DNA from: an uncultured Clostridia bacterium
GTDB lineage: Bacteria > Bacillota > Clostridia > Peptostreptococcales > Anaerovoracaceae
Direction: 5' to 3'
NCBI GenBank assembly: GCA_937889655.1
Contig: CALBZG010000072.1
Location: 1-5,916, forward strand
DNA length: 5,916 nt
Position 1 is the first letter of the stretch; each line of letters begins with the position of its first letter. The notes beneath the pieces were generated by a model that saw nothing but the letters and a program-made list of their open reading frames with translations, searched no databases and was not told where the DNA came from. Positions 1-5,916 of the stretch are shown in pieces. A program made the position numbers and the translations under genes.

Positions 1-2
1 AT

Positions 3-839
3 AGCGGAGACATAACGAGCCACGCAATATCTGACGAATTTGGTGAAGTATGTATTTGGCTGCTTCCTTTTGTTAAACCGGCAATGGTGAGGCCCTATTT
101 TGAATCGCAGAATATTGATTCATATGAGCAGGCCGTTACATTCATCTTGAACCAAGCAAAAATTGATACCGATAAGAGAAATGTTCTGCTTGCACATCAG
201 TTCGTTACCGCGGCGGGGAAAGAGCCGGAGCGATCCGAATCAGAAATCATTTCGGTTGGGACGGTGGACAATGTGGATTTCTCGATTTTCAACAAGTTTG
301 ATTATGTCGCATTGGGACACATCCATCGGCCTCAGTCTATTGGAAGAGACACAGTCAGGTATGCCGGCTCAATTTTGAAATATTCCTTTTCTGAAGCAAA
401 GCATCAGAAATCCGTCACGATGATCGAACTCCTAGAAAAGGGGAAAATCCTATTGGACCAGATCCCTCTCACGGCGCCGAAAGACTTGCGCGAAATCAAA
501 GGGAACCTAGAGGACCTTATCAAATATGAAGCATATAGGGATGCTGACCGGGAGGACTACTTGTCGGTTGTATTGACTGATGAGGAAGGATACATCGACC
601 CCATAGGGAAATTGCGTACGGTTTATCCCAATATCATGAGGCTGAGTTTCGAAAATAGCAAGACAGGCAAGGAACTGGTTTATATTGGGGCTACTGTTGA
701 AGAGGTAACGCAGAAAGCCCCCTTTGTATTGTTTGAAGAATTTTTTGCCGTGCAAAACGATAGACCGATGAGCGAAGAGCAAAAGAGGCTGATGGACGAA
801 ATTTTCAAGGAAGTCATGGGAGGTGTCGGATACTTATGA
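3..839 (+). CDS. sbcD: Exonuclease subunit SbcD, 5'-truncated by window edge
   Basis: This is the C-terminal 278 residues of the SbcD (Mre11-type) metallophosphoesterase, the nuclease half of the SbcCD complex that cleaves DNA hairpins and protein-blocked double-strand ends in the cytoplasm. The open frame runs to the first base of the window with no better start, so the gene begins upstream. An internal ATG at 84 is only a Met within the conserved stretch LLPFVKPAMVRPYF. Visible metal-site motifs are LLAHQFV (His at visible residue 65) and ALGHIHRPQ (GHIH at visible residues 105-108, bases 315-326). The typical YAGSILKYSFSEA follows, then the C-terminal capping region (TAPKDLREIKG). Family members are usually near 380-400 residues, so about 100-120 residues carrying the DxH, GDxxD and GNHD motifs lie outside. 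Its TGA overlaps the sbcC ATG, which implies translational coupling. Identity is based on motifs and the adjacent sbcC. Confidence 0.95.
   Translation, partial: SGDITSHAISDEFGEVCIWLLPFVKPAMVRPYFESQNIDSYEQAVTFILNQAKIDTDKRNVLLAHQFVTAAGKEPERSESEIISVGTVDNVDFSIFNKFDYVALGHIHRPQSIGRDTVRYAGSILKYSFSEAKHQKSVTMIELLEKGKILLDQIPLTAPKDLREIKGNLEDLIKYEAYRDADREDYLSVVLTDEEGYIDPIGKLRTVYPNIMRLSFENSKTGKELVYIGATVEEVTQKAPFVLFEEFFAVQNDRPMSEEQKRLMDEIFKEVMGGVGYL
818..825 (+). promoter_or_regulatory. Ribosome binding site of sbcC, inside sbcD
   Basis: GGGAGGTG lies ten bases before the ATG at 836, within the last codons of sbcD. It is a good match to the anti-Shine-Dalgarno sequence and supports the ATG that overlaps the sbcD stop as ATGA, as expected for a coupled pair whose products form one complex. 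Confidence 0.75.
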
Positions 840-3800
840 AACCGGTAAAATTAATCATGAGCGGCTTTGGCCCTTACCGCGAAGTTGCAGAGATCCCATT
901 CGACCGATTTGGAACCAGCGGGCTTTTCCTCATAACAGGAGATACAGGCGCGGGAAAGACGACTATTTTTGATGCGATTACATTTGCCCTATACGGCGAA
1001 GTCTCGGGAAGCACGAGGCCGGTGGGCTCTCTCAGGAGCGATTTTACCGACGCGGATACTGAAACATATGTAGATCTTACTTTTACTCACAAGGGGGGCA
1101 CCTACCGGATCCGTAGAAATCCGGAATACGAGAGACCGAAAAAATACGGAGGAGGCTATACAAAACAGGTTGCTGACGCGTGGATCAGTTTGCCTTCCGG
1201 CAAGATCATCACAAAAGTTGGAGCGGTGAACAATGCCGTAAATAATATTATTGGAGTTGACCATAAGCAGTGGAGCCATATTGCGATGCTTGCCCAGGGA
1301 GAGTTTCTGAGGCTACTTAATGCTGACAGCAAACAAAGGGGGGAGATTTTCCGAAAGATATTCAATACGTCTCCTTATGTTGAAATTCAAAAAATCCTGA
1401 GCGAGAAATTTTCCGAGGCAAAAAGAGAACTGGATGCTTGCGAGAGAAGCATCATGCAATCAATGGGGGATATTCAATGCCATAGAAACGACCCCGAACA
1501 CATCGCGATCAATACACAGCTTACTGAAATTGGCATTCATGATCTTGAAAAGACTGAGGGCCTGCTGGACCGACTTATAATAGAAGATGAAAATAGGAAC
1601 AAGGAAATAAAAGAAAGCACAAGCAAACTTGAAATTCAAATAAGCGAAATGACTGGCAGAAAACAACTGGCGCTGCAGATCAATGAGCTTTTCGAAATGC
1701 TGGAAAATAAAGAAGCGAAGCGGATCCTGCTGTCGCGAAAGGATGATGGCATCGATGCGAAGCAGCAAAAACTTGATGTAGCAGCCAAGGCGCTGCGGAT
1801 TGTCGGGCCTTTAGAGGGACCCTATAGAAAATCCGAGGGGGAATATCACGAGCTTTCTAAAAATATGAGCCGCCTTCGTTCGGATGTACAGAAATTTGAA
1901 GAAACAATGAAGACTAAGGGGATAGAGCATAAGAAAGCTCTTGAGAGATTGCCGGAAGCAGAGAGAATTGCCATTGAAATCGCAAAGCTGCTTGAATTGA
2001 CGCCCTTATTCGAAGAGGCAGAACGATTGGAGGCTGCCGTAGCATGTTTGAAAGAACAGCTGGAAAAAACGGACGATGCTTTGGCAAACCTGAACAAACA
2101 ACTCGCTGAATTGGAAAGCGAGAAAAGCAGGCTTTCAGATGCGCCTTCAAAGCTATCCCAGTCCAGAGTAGAGATGGTCCAACATATCGGGCTTCTTGAA
2201 AAAACAAAAACCTGCATAGAAGGATTGGATTTGCTGGGCAAGAAAATAACGGCATATATACAAGCTGAAAAAGACTGTGAAAAAGGGCGGCAGGTATACT
2301 TGGGTATTGAGAAGCAGGTATTGACTGCCCAAAATGGTTATGCCGAAATGGAAAAGACCTATTTTCGCGAACAGGCAGGCATTTTGGCGATGCAACTGAA
2401 AGATGGGGAACCCTGCCCCGTTTGCGGCTCGAGATCACATCCCCAGAAGTCCGTGCTTTCAGAAAGTGCATGCTCAAGAGATGTACTTGATCTCTTCAAA
2501 CAGGAAACCGAAAAACTTCGAAGGCAACAGGCGGATGCCAGCGAAGCTCTGGGGATAAGCAAAAATAAAATATCCATTCTTCGCGCACAGATATTTGAGG
2601 ATTATGGAAGGGTCGGAAGCGGAAAGCTTGATCCGGAACTCTACGATGTGAATAAACTGGCAGGATCTGTAGCCAACGAATTGGCTTTAGCGAATAACAC
2701 ATCGGCGAAATTAAAAGAGGATATTGAAGTATTAAAAACGCATATTGAAAAGTATGGAATAAATATCAAAAGACTGGATGCTATTGAAAATGAAAAGTCC
2801 GAGATCGGCTCTGAAATCGAAAAACAAAAGATGAAATCAGAAGAAGCAAAAGGAGCCTTAAGGGAAAAGCAAGGCAGGATGTCAATGCTGGCAAAGAGTC
2901 TGGGAGACAAAAATAGGCAACAGGCAGAAACAGAAATCCTCGAGAAAACAAAATGGAGAGACAGCATCCTGGAAGCAGCGAAGACATATGAATCGGCTTT
3001 TAACGATGCGAAAAGCGAGTACGAAAAAGCCTGTGCTGTTCTCGAGGATATGGATAAAAGGCGTCCATCGCTTAGGGCCTCAATGGAAAATGGACAAAGA
3101 GAATATCATTCAGCCTTGGCCAATTGCGGATTCAAGAACGAAACAGAATATCTTGAAGCAAAACTGCCTGAAGAGACTATCGAAATCCTTCGGGCTGAAA
3201 TAGAAAAGCATAAAGAGGAAAAGGGAACGGTAAAGGCGGAAATCGCCCAGCTTAAAGAACAGATTGAAGGTAAAACCCGGCAGGATATTTCTGAACTGGA
3301 TTTATCTTTAGGCACCGCCATGAATGAGAAAAACAGACTTTCTCAACTTGATAAATCGATTTATTCAAGATTGATGAATAACAAGAGGATAAAAGACAAT
3401 CTCGCAAACAGTAAATTAAACTATGAGAATCTCAAAAAGAAATATTTGATGGCGAAGGAACTTTCTGATACAGCCGGCGGTAACTTGCCTGGCAGACAAA
3501 AGATAGCGTTTGAACATTATGTTCAAGCGGCGTATTTTGAAGTGATCATTGCTCATGCCAATAAAAGACTGGTTATGATGACCGGAGGCAGATATCAACT
3601 TCGGAAAAAAGAAACCCCAGCGGATCTCCGGGCCCAATCGGGGCTTGAATTGGATGTATATGATTGCTATACAAGCAAGCTGCGCACGGTAAAGACTCTT
3701 TCCGGAGGAGAATCCTTTAAAGCTTCCCTGGCGCTCGCATTAGGCCTTTCAGATGTCATACAGAATAATGCCGGTGGAGTCCAGATCGATACGCTGTTTA

Positions 3801-4000
3801 TCGACGAAGGATTTGGCTCCCTGGACAGCGATTCCATTGAACAAGCCATTAATATGTTGGTACAGCTAACGGAAGGCAATCGGCTTATTGGCATTATTTC
3901 TCATGTGGCTGAGCTCAAAGAAACCATTGAAAGAAAAATAATCGTTACGAATAAAAAGGATGGAAGCAGTTTTAACGGAAGCAGTCTTGAAGTGGTGTAA
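836..4000 (+). CDS. sbcC: SbcC, ATPase subunit of SbcCD nuclease (Rad50-like SMC protein)
   Basis: A complete 1054-residue SbcC. It pairs with SbcD and uses ATP to open and close the complex on DNA ends and hairpins during repair and replication. The N-terminal ATPase lobe starts with KLIMSGFGPYRE, followed by Walker A GDTGAGKT (residues 35-42) and the Q-loop in MLAQGEFLRLL (Gln154). Long charged, heptad-rich coiled-coil arms span roughly residues 185-520 and 545-880. They flank the zinc hook CPVC (Cys527 and Cys530, bases 2414-2425), through which two molecules dimerise. The C-terminal lobe has the conserved FEHYVQAAYFE segment, the ABC signature LSGGE (955-959), Walker B LFIDE (987-991), D-loop SLD (995-997) and the switch His1023 in IISHVAEL. 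Length and domain order are normal for the family, and no key residue is missing. The ATG at 836 overlaps the sbcD stop and has a good ribosome binding site. The three shorter genes downstream are on the same strand. Confidence 0.98.
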   Translation: MKPVKLIMSGFGPYREVAEIPFDRFGTSGLFLITGDTGAGKTTIFDAITFALYGEVSGSTRPVGSLRSDFTDADTETYVDLTFTHKGGTYRIRRNPEYERPKKYGGGYTKQVADAWISLPSGKIITKVGAVNNAVNNIIGVDHKQWSHIAMLAQGEFLRLLNADSKQRGEIFRKIFNTSPYVEIQKILSEKFSEAKRELDACERSIMQSMGDIQCHRNDPEHIAINTQLTEIGIHDLEKTEGLLDRLIIEDENRNKEIKESTSKLEIQISEMTGRKQLALQINELFEMLENKEAKRILLSRKDDGIDAKQQKLDVAAKALRIVGPLEGPYRKSEGEYHELSKNMSRLRSDVQKFEETMKTKGIEHKKALERLPEAERIAIEIAKLLELTPLFEEAERLEAAVACLKEQLEKTDDALANLNKQLAELESEKSRLSDAPSKLSQSRVEMVQHIGLLEKTKTCIEGLDLLGKKITAYIQAEKDCEKGRQVYLGIEKQVLTAQNGYAEMEKTYFREQAGILAMQLKDGEPCPVCGSRSHPQKSVLSESACSRDVLDLFKQETEKLRRQQADASEALGISKNKISILRAQIFEDYGRVGSGKLDPELYDVNKLAGSVANELALANNTSAKLKEDIEVLKTHIEKYGINIKRLDAIENEKSEIGSEIEKQKMKSEEAKGALREKQGRMSMLAKSLGDKNRQQAETEILEKTKWRDSILEAAKTYESAFNDAKSEYEKACAVLEDMDKRRPSLRASMENGQREYHSALANCGFKNETEYLEAKLPEETIEILRAEIEKHKEEKGTVKAEIAQLKEQIEGKTRQDISELDLSLGTAMNEKNRLSQLDKSIYSRLMNNKRIKDNLANSKLNYENLKKKYLMAKELSDTAGGNLPGRQKIAFEHYVQAAYFEVIIAHANKRLVMMTGGRYQLRKKETPADLRAQSGLELDVYDCYTSKLRTVKTLSGGESFKASLALALGLSDVIQNNAGGVQIDTLFIDEGFGSLDSDSIEQAINMLVQLTEGNRLIGIISHVAELKETIERKIIVTNKKDGSSFNGSSLEVV

Positions 4001-4031
4001 ACAATTTGACAATATTATAAAAGGATAGGGC

Positions 4032-4037
4032 GGGAAG
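4032..4037 (+). promoter_or_regulatory. Ribosome binding site that sets the TTG start of the Nudix gene
   Basis: GGGAAG ends eight bases before the TTG at 4046. The frame has no ATG or GTG between the upstream in-frame TGA (4007-4009) and this TTG. The protein then begins KRLEVVAAVLL, which matches the usual start of MutT/NudG-type proteins, so TTG is the likely initiation codon. Confidence 0.6.
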
Positions 4038-4045
4038 AAAAAATA

Positions 4046-4453
4046 TTGAAAAGATTAGAAGTAGTCGCGGCAGTACTATTGAATGAGGGCAAAATCCTCT
4101 GCGCCCAAAGAGGCGAGGGCAAATATGATTATATATCCTATAAATACGAGTTCCCCGGCGGGAAAATAGAACCGGGCGAAAGTCAAAAACAAGCACTCCG
4201 ACGCGAATTGATAGAGGAAATGGATATAGAGATCGAGATGGATAGTATGGATTTTTTTTATTCGGTAGAATATACATATCCTGACTTTCATGTTGAGATG
4301 CATGCCTATCTTTGCAAGGTCGACTTGCCCGCAATCAATTTGAAGGAACACGTGAATATTGTGTGGCTGAAATCGGACGAATTAATGCACCTGGACTGGG
4401 CATCTGCAGACATGCCGATCGTGGAAGCGCTGATTGAAAAATGCTTCTGTTAG
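4046..4453 (+). CDS. Nudix hydrolase, MutT/NudG-type (deoxy)nucleoside triphosphate pyrophosphohydrolase
   Basis: A 135-residue cytoplasmic Nudix protein that probably hydrolyses (deoxy)nucleoside triphosphates, possibly damaged ones, to the monophosphate and pyrophosphate. The beta strand LEVVAAVLLNEGKILCAQR leads to the Nudix box at residues 39-61: Gly39, Glu45, then Arg53-Glu54-Leu55 and the metal-binding Glu57-Glu58. The Gly normally found near the end of the box is Asp60 (EEMDI), a tolerated variant in this group. The loop before the box (KYDYISYKYEFPGGK) is longer than in E. coli NudG, where Trp-Glu-Phe precedes the box. Overall order and the C-terminal ADMPIVEALIEK resemble NudG, but substrate preference (8-oxo-dGTP, CTP or methylated CTP) cannot be read from sequence. 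Start is TTG with GGGAAG at good spacing. It lies 45 bases after sbcC with no clear terminator between, so co-transcription with sbcDC is likely. The family call is firm; the exact substrate is not. Confidence 0.93.
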   Translation: MKRLEVVAAVLLNEGKILCAQRGEGKYDYISYKYEFPGGKIEPGESQKQALRRELIEEMDIEIEMDSMDFFYSVEYTYPDFHVEMHAYLCKVDLPAINLKEHVNIVWLKSDELMHLDWASADMPIVEALIEKCFC

Positions 4454-4522
4454 CAATAGCAATACCGGTGGTATAAGTAACTGAATAACCAGCATTATTA
4501 CGTCTCTGATACCTTAAGGCTC

Positions 4523-4560
4523 TTGTTCTCCCTATTTTTGCCCGGAGGCAAGGGAAGCAA
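4523..4560 (+). promoter_or_regulatory. Imperfect hairpin in the leader of the metal transporter gene
   Basis: The 3' arm 4547-4560 can pair along its whole length with 4523-4542. GGCAA pairs with TTGCC around a CGGA loop, GGGA with TCCC, and AGCAA with TTGTT (one G-U pair). The 5' arm has bulges of five bases (4533-4537) and one base (C4528). It ends 21 bases before the transporter ATG and is not followed by a T run, so it does not look like a simple intrinsic terminator. A GGAGG (4544-4548) sits in its loop and upper stem, too far from the ATG to be its ribosome binding site and with no start codon at proper spacing. Pairing was worked out by eye; a regulatory role is inference. The rest of the 4454-4581 gap holds only a short inverted repeat (ATACC-GGT-GGTAT, 4462-4474) and no convincing promoter. 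Confidence 0.35.
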
Positions 4561-4581
4561 TCAAGAAAGAGTAGACAGTAT

Positions 4582-5852
4582 ATGCGAGATTATTTAAAAG
4601 GCATATTTAAAAAAATAGGTCCCGGGTTCATTACAGGCGCAGCTGATGACGATCCCTCCGGTGTTGCTACTTACTCACAGACCGGGGCGGCGTTTGGCTA
4701 TGGTCATCTTTGGATGACTTTTTTACATTGCCATTTATGTATATAATCCAGCAAATGTGTGCACGAATCGGCCTTGTTACAGGCAAGGGGCTTGTAGGTG
4801 TTATTCGAAAAGAGTATCCGAAACCGGTGTTGTATTTCGTTGTAGCACTTTTGGTAACAGCAAATACCATTAATATCTCTGCTGATTTGCGCGCCATGGC
4901 GGACGCTGCGCAAATGCTTGTAGGCTTGCCTTTTATCTTCTGGCAATGCGCCATAACAATATTTATTGTTGCCCTTGAGATATTTGTGACATATAAGACA
5001 TACGCAAGGATTCTAAAATATTTGGGGCTGACACTGTTTTCCTATGTTTTGACTGCCCTTGTAATCAATCCGGATTGGGGTATGATCGTAAGAAGTATTG
5101 CATCTCCGGGAATTGAGCTGACCCGAGGGTATCTACTCAATATTGTTGCGATTTTAGGCACTACGATATCACCGTATTTATTTTTCTGGCAGGCATCCCA
5201 GGAAGCGGAAGAGGAAGTAAGTGAAAGAAAAATTCGGGATATAGGAATTGGGAAACCAAAAGTCAGGCGTAAAGACATTTTTGAGATGCGGTTTGATACA
5301 ATAGTCGGCATGGTGTTTTCTCAAGCCATTATGTTTTTTATCATTGTTACGACATCGGCGACATTGCATGAAAACGGAATCACAGACATTCGTACCGCTT
5401 CTCAGGCAGCTGAAGCATTAAGGCCGCTGGCTGGTGATCTTGCGTATCTTTTGTTTGCTGCGGGTATCATAGGCACAGGTTTGTTGGCTGTTCCCATTTT
5501 AGCAGGCGCCTCAGCCTATGCGGTCGCTGAAATGATTGGGATCAAGCAGGGACTTAGCAAGAAGTTCGGCAAGGCACCGGGCTTCTATGGCATCATTGCC
5601 GCATCCACTTTGCTTGGCCTGATCATCAGCTGGATCGGTATAGATCCTTATAAGGGCTTATATTACGCCGCCGTTCTCAATGGTTTAGCAGCGCCTCCTC
5701 TAATGGCCATGATCGTATTGATCTCTAATAACAAAAATGTTATGGGCAAATATGTAAATGGTACGTTCGGCAACATTTTGGGGTGGATCATCATCATGAT
5801 TATGACAATTGCCGGCGTATTACTTATGTACGATTTGACAATTGGGATATAA
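4582..5852 (+). pseudogene. NRAMP-family divalent metal transporter, frame broken at a T run (possible NRAMP-related Mg transporter)
   Basis: An NRAMP/SLC11-type membrane transporter split over two frames. From the ATG at 4582 (weak ribosome binding site AAGAAAGAG) the first frame encodes MRDYLKGIFKKIGPGFITGA, the TM1 metal motif DPSG (residues 24-27) and GYGHLWMT, then stops at TAA 4744-4746 after 54 codons. From the T run at 4719-4724 the homology continues in the -1 frame (FTLPFMYIIQQMCARIGLVTG) without a stop to TAA 5850-5852. Joined, the product is 423 residues, the usual family size, with about eleven hydrophobic segments and the TM6 motif TTISPY (194-199, bases 5160-5177). Classical family members have DPGN and an A-x-x-M-P-H type motif. 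Here Asn is Gly, Met is Ser and His is Tyr, as in the NRAMP-related magnesium transporter branch, so Mn/Fe import is doubtful. A TTG at 4710 opens the second frame but lacks TM1 and a ribosome binding site, so it is not a credible start. The gene may be a recent mutant, a sequencing artefact, or expressed by -1 frameshifting. Confidence 0.85.
4719..4725 (+). other. T TTT TTA heptamer at the transporter frame break (candidate -1 slippery site)
   Basis: Codons ACT TTT TTA of the first frame place T TTT TTA in the exact X XXY YYZ phase used by -1 frameshift signals, the same heptamer as HIV-1 gag-pol. A -1 slip here continues directly into ACA TTG CCA, restoring the transporter frame. I see no strong upstream Shine-Dalgarno-like stimulator, and no stable stem-loop within ten bases downstream. 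The nearest small stem (CCTTG and CAAGG, 4772-4788) is too far. A plain 7T-to-6T loss explains the data equally well. Confidence 0.35.
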
Positions 5853-5861
5853 CAAATGATT

Positions 5862-5867
5862 AGGAGG
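5862..5867 (+). promoter_or_regulatory. Ribosome binding site of the last, partial gene
   Basis: AGGAGG lies four bases before the ATG at 5872. It also precedes an in-frame GTG at 5869, but the spacing to that codon would be only one base, so ATG is preferred. It is the strongest ribosome binding site in the window. Confidence 0.8.
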
Positions 5868-5871
5868 AGTG

Positions 5872-5916
5872 ATGGAGAAAATTATTAGGGAAGCCAATGC
5901 AGGAGACATTCAAGGG
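5872..5916 (+). CDS. Probable GNAT-family N-acetyltransferase, only first 15 codons present
   Basis: The window ends 15 codons into this gene, which begins MEKIIREANAGDIQG. The pattern I-R-E-A-x-x-x-D-I-x-G right after the start is typical of the first strand and turn of GNAT acetyltransferases, which move an acetyl group from acetyl-CoA to an amine. The acetyl-CoA binding motif is outside the window, so neither fold nor substrate can be confirmed. The AGGAGG site and the 19-base gap after the transporter stop suggest that it is translated efficiently and shares a transcript with the transporter. The start is well supported; the family call is a guess from a very short stretch. Confidence 0.55.
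   Translation, partial: MEKIIREANAGDIQG

Noticed and set aside
163..378. A 71-codon + strand open frame inside sbcD.
   Set aside because: It overlaps the conserved metal-binding region of SbcD in another frame and has no support of its own.
1914..2477. A 187-codon open frame on the minus strand.
   Set aside because: It lies wholly inside the coiled-coil part of sbcC, has no family-like motifs or ribosome binding site, and is explained by sbcC codon composition.
4006..4034. TTGACA followed by an AT-rich TATTATAAA between sbcC and the Nudix gene, looking like a promoter.
   Set aside because: The -10-like sequence starts only one base after TTGACA, and the position 17 bases downstream is GC-rich with no -10 match. 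The spacing does not fit a sigma-A promoter.
3972..4334. A 120-codon minus-strand open frame across the sbcC end and the Nudix gene.
   Set aside because: It overlaps a Nudix gene with an intact catalytic motif, and its translation has no recognisable features.
4454..4581. An M-box magnesium riboswitch upstream of the Mg-type transporter.
   Set aside because: The gap is shorter than an M-box plus expression platform, and the conserved GGTGAGGCTCC-like segment is absent on the + strand.
4772..4788. A small stem (CCTTG with CAAGG) downstream of the slippery heptamer as a frameshift stimulator.
   Set aside because: It has only five pairs and starts about 46 bases after the heptamer, much farther than the usual five to nine bases.
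4710..5852. TTG at 4710 as the true start of a 380-residue transporter.
   Set aside because: It would lack TM1 with the DPSG metal motif and has no ribosome binding site. The missing N-terminus is clearly encoded just upstream in another frame.

Overview
The window reads as an ordinary chromosomal stretch of a moderate-to-low GC Gram-positive bacterium, most likely a clostridium-like Firmicute. This is inferred from the strong AGGAGG-type ribosome binding sites, a TTG start, the SbcC and Nudix sequence types, and an NRAMP-related transporter of a kind known from anaerobic Gram-positives. No mobile element, CRISPR array, tRNA or rRNA is visible. All five genes lie on the + strand, are closely spaced, and could form one transcription unit.

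Layout: the 3' two thirds of sbcD (3-839, 5' end outside the window) overlaps by four bases with a complete sbcC (836-4000). Together they encode the SbcCD (Mre11-Rad50 type) nuclease-ATPase that processes hairpins and blocked DNA ends. After 45 bases comes a small Nudix hydrolase gene of the MutT/NudG type (4046-4453, TTG start), which probably cleans or hydrolyses nucleoside triphosphates. A 128-base gap follows, with no gene but a long imperfect hairpin (4523-4560). Next is an NRAMP-family metal transporter gene (4582-5852), and 19 bases later the first 15 codons of a probable GNAT acetyltransferase (5872 to the window edge).

The most notable point is in the transporter gene. Its N-terminal 48 codons, with the first half of the metal site, are in one frame, and the remaining 375 codons are in the -1 frame. 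The junction is a run of six T followed by A (4719-4725). This has the exact phase of a T TTT TTA slippery heptamer. The frame break may be a recent one-base loss in a T tract, a sequencing error, or programmed -1 frameshifting. The sequence alone cannot decide, but I see no strong stimulatory element, so loss or error is the simpler reading. The transporter's metal-site motifs (DPSG and TTISPY in place of DPGN and the A-x-x-M-P-H type) also point away from classical Mn/Fe transport and towards the NRAMP-related magnesium type.

I found no evidence of a wholly new multi-gene system here.
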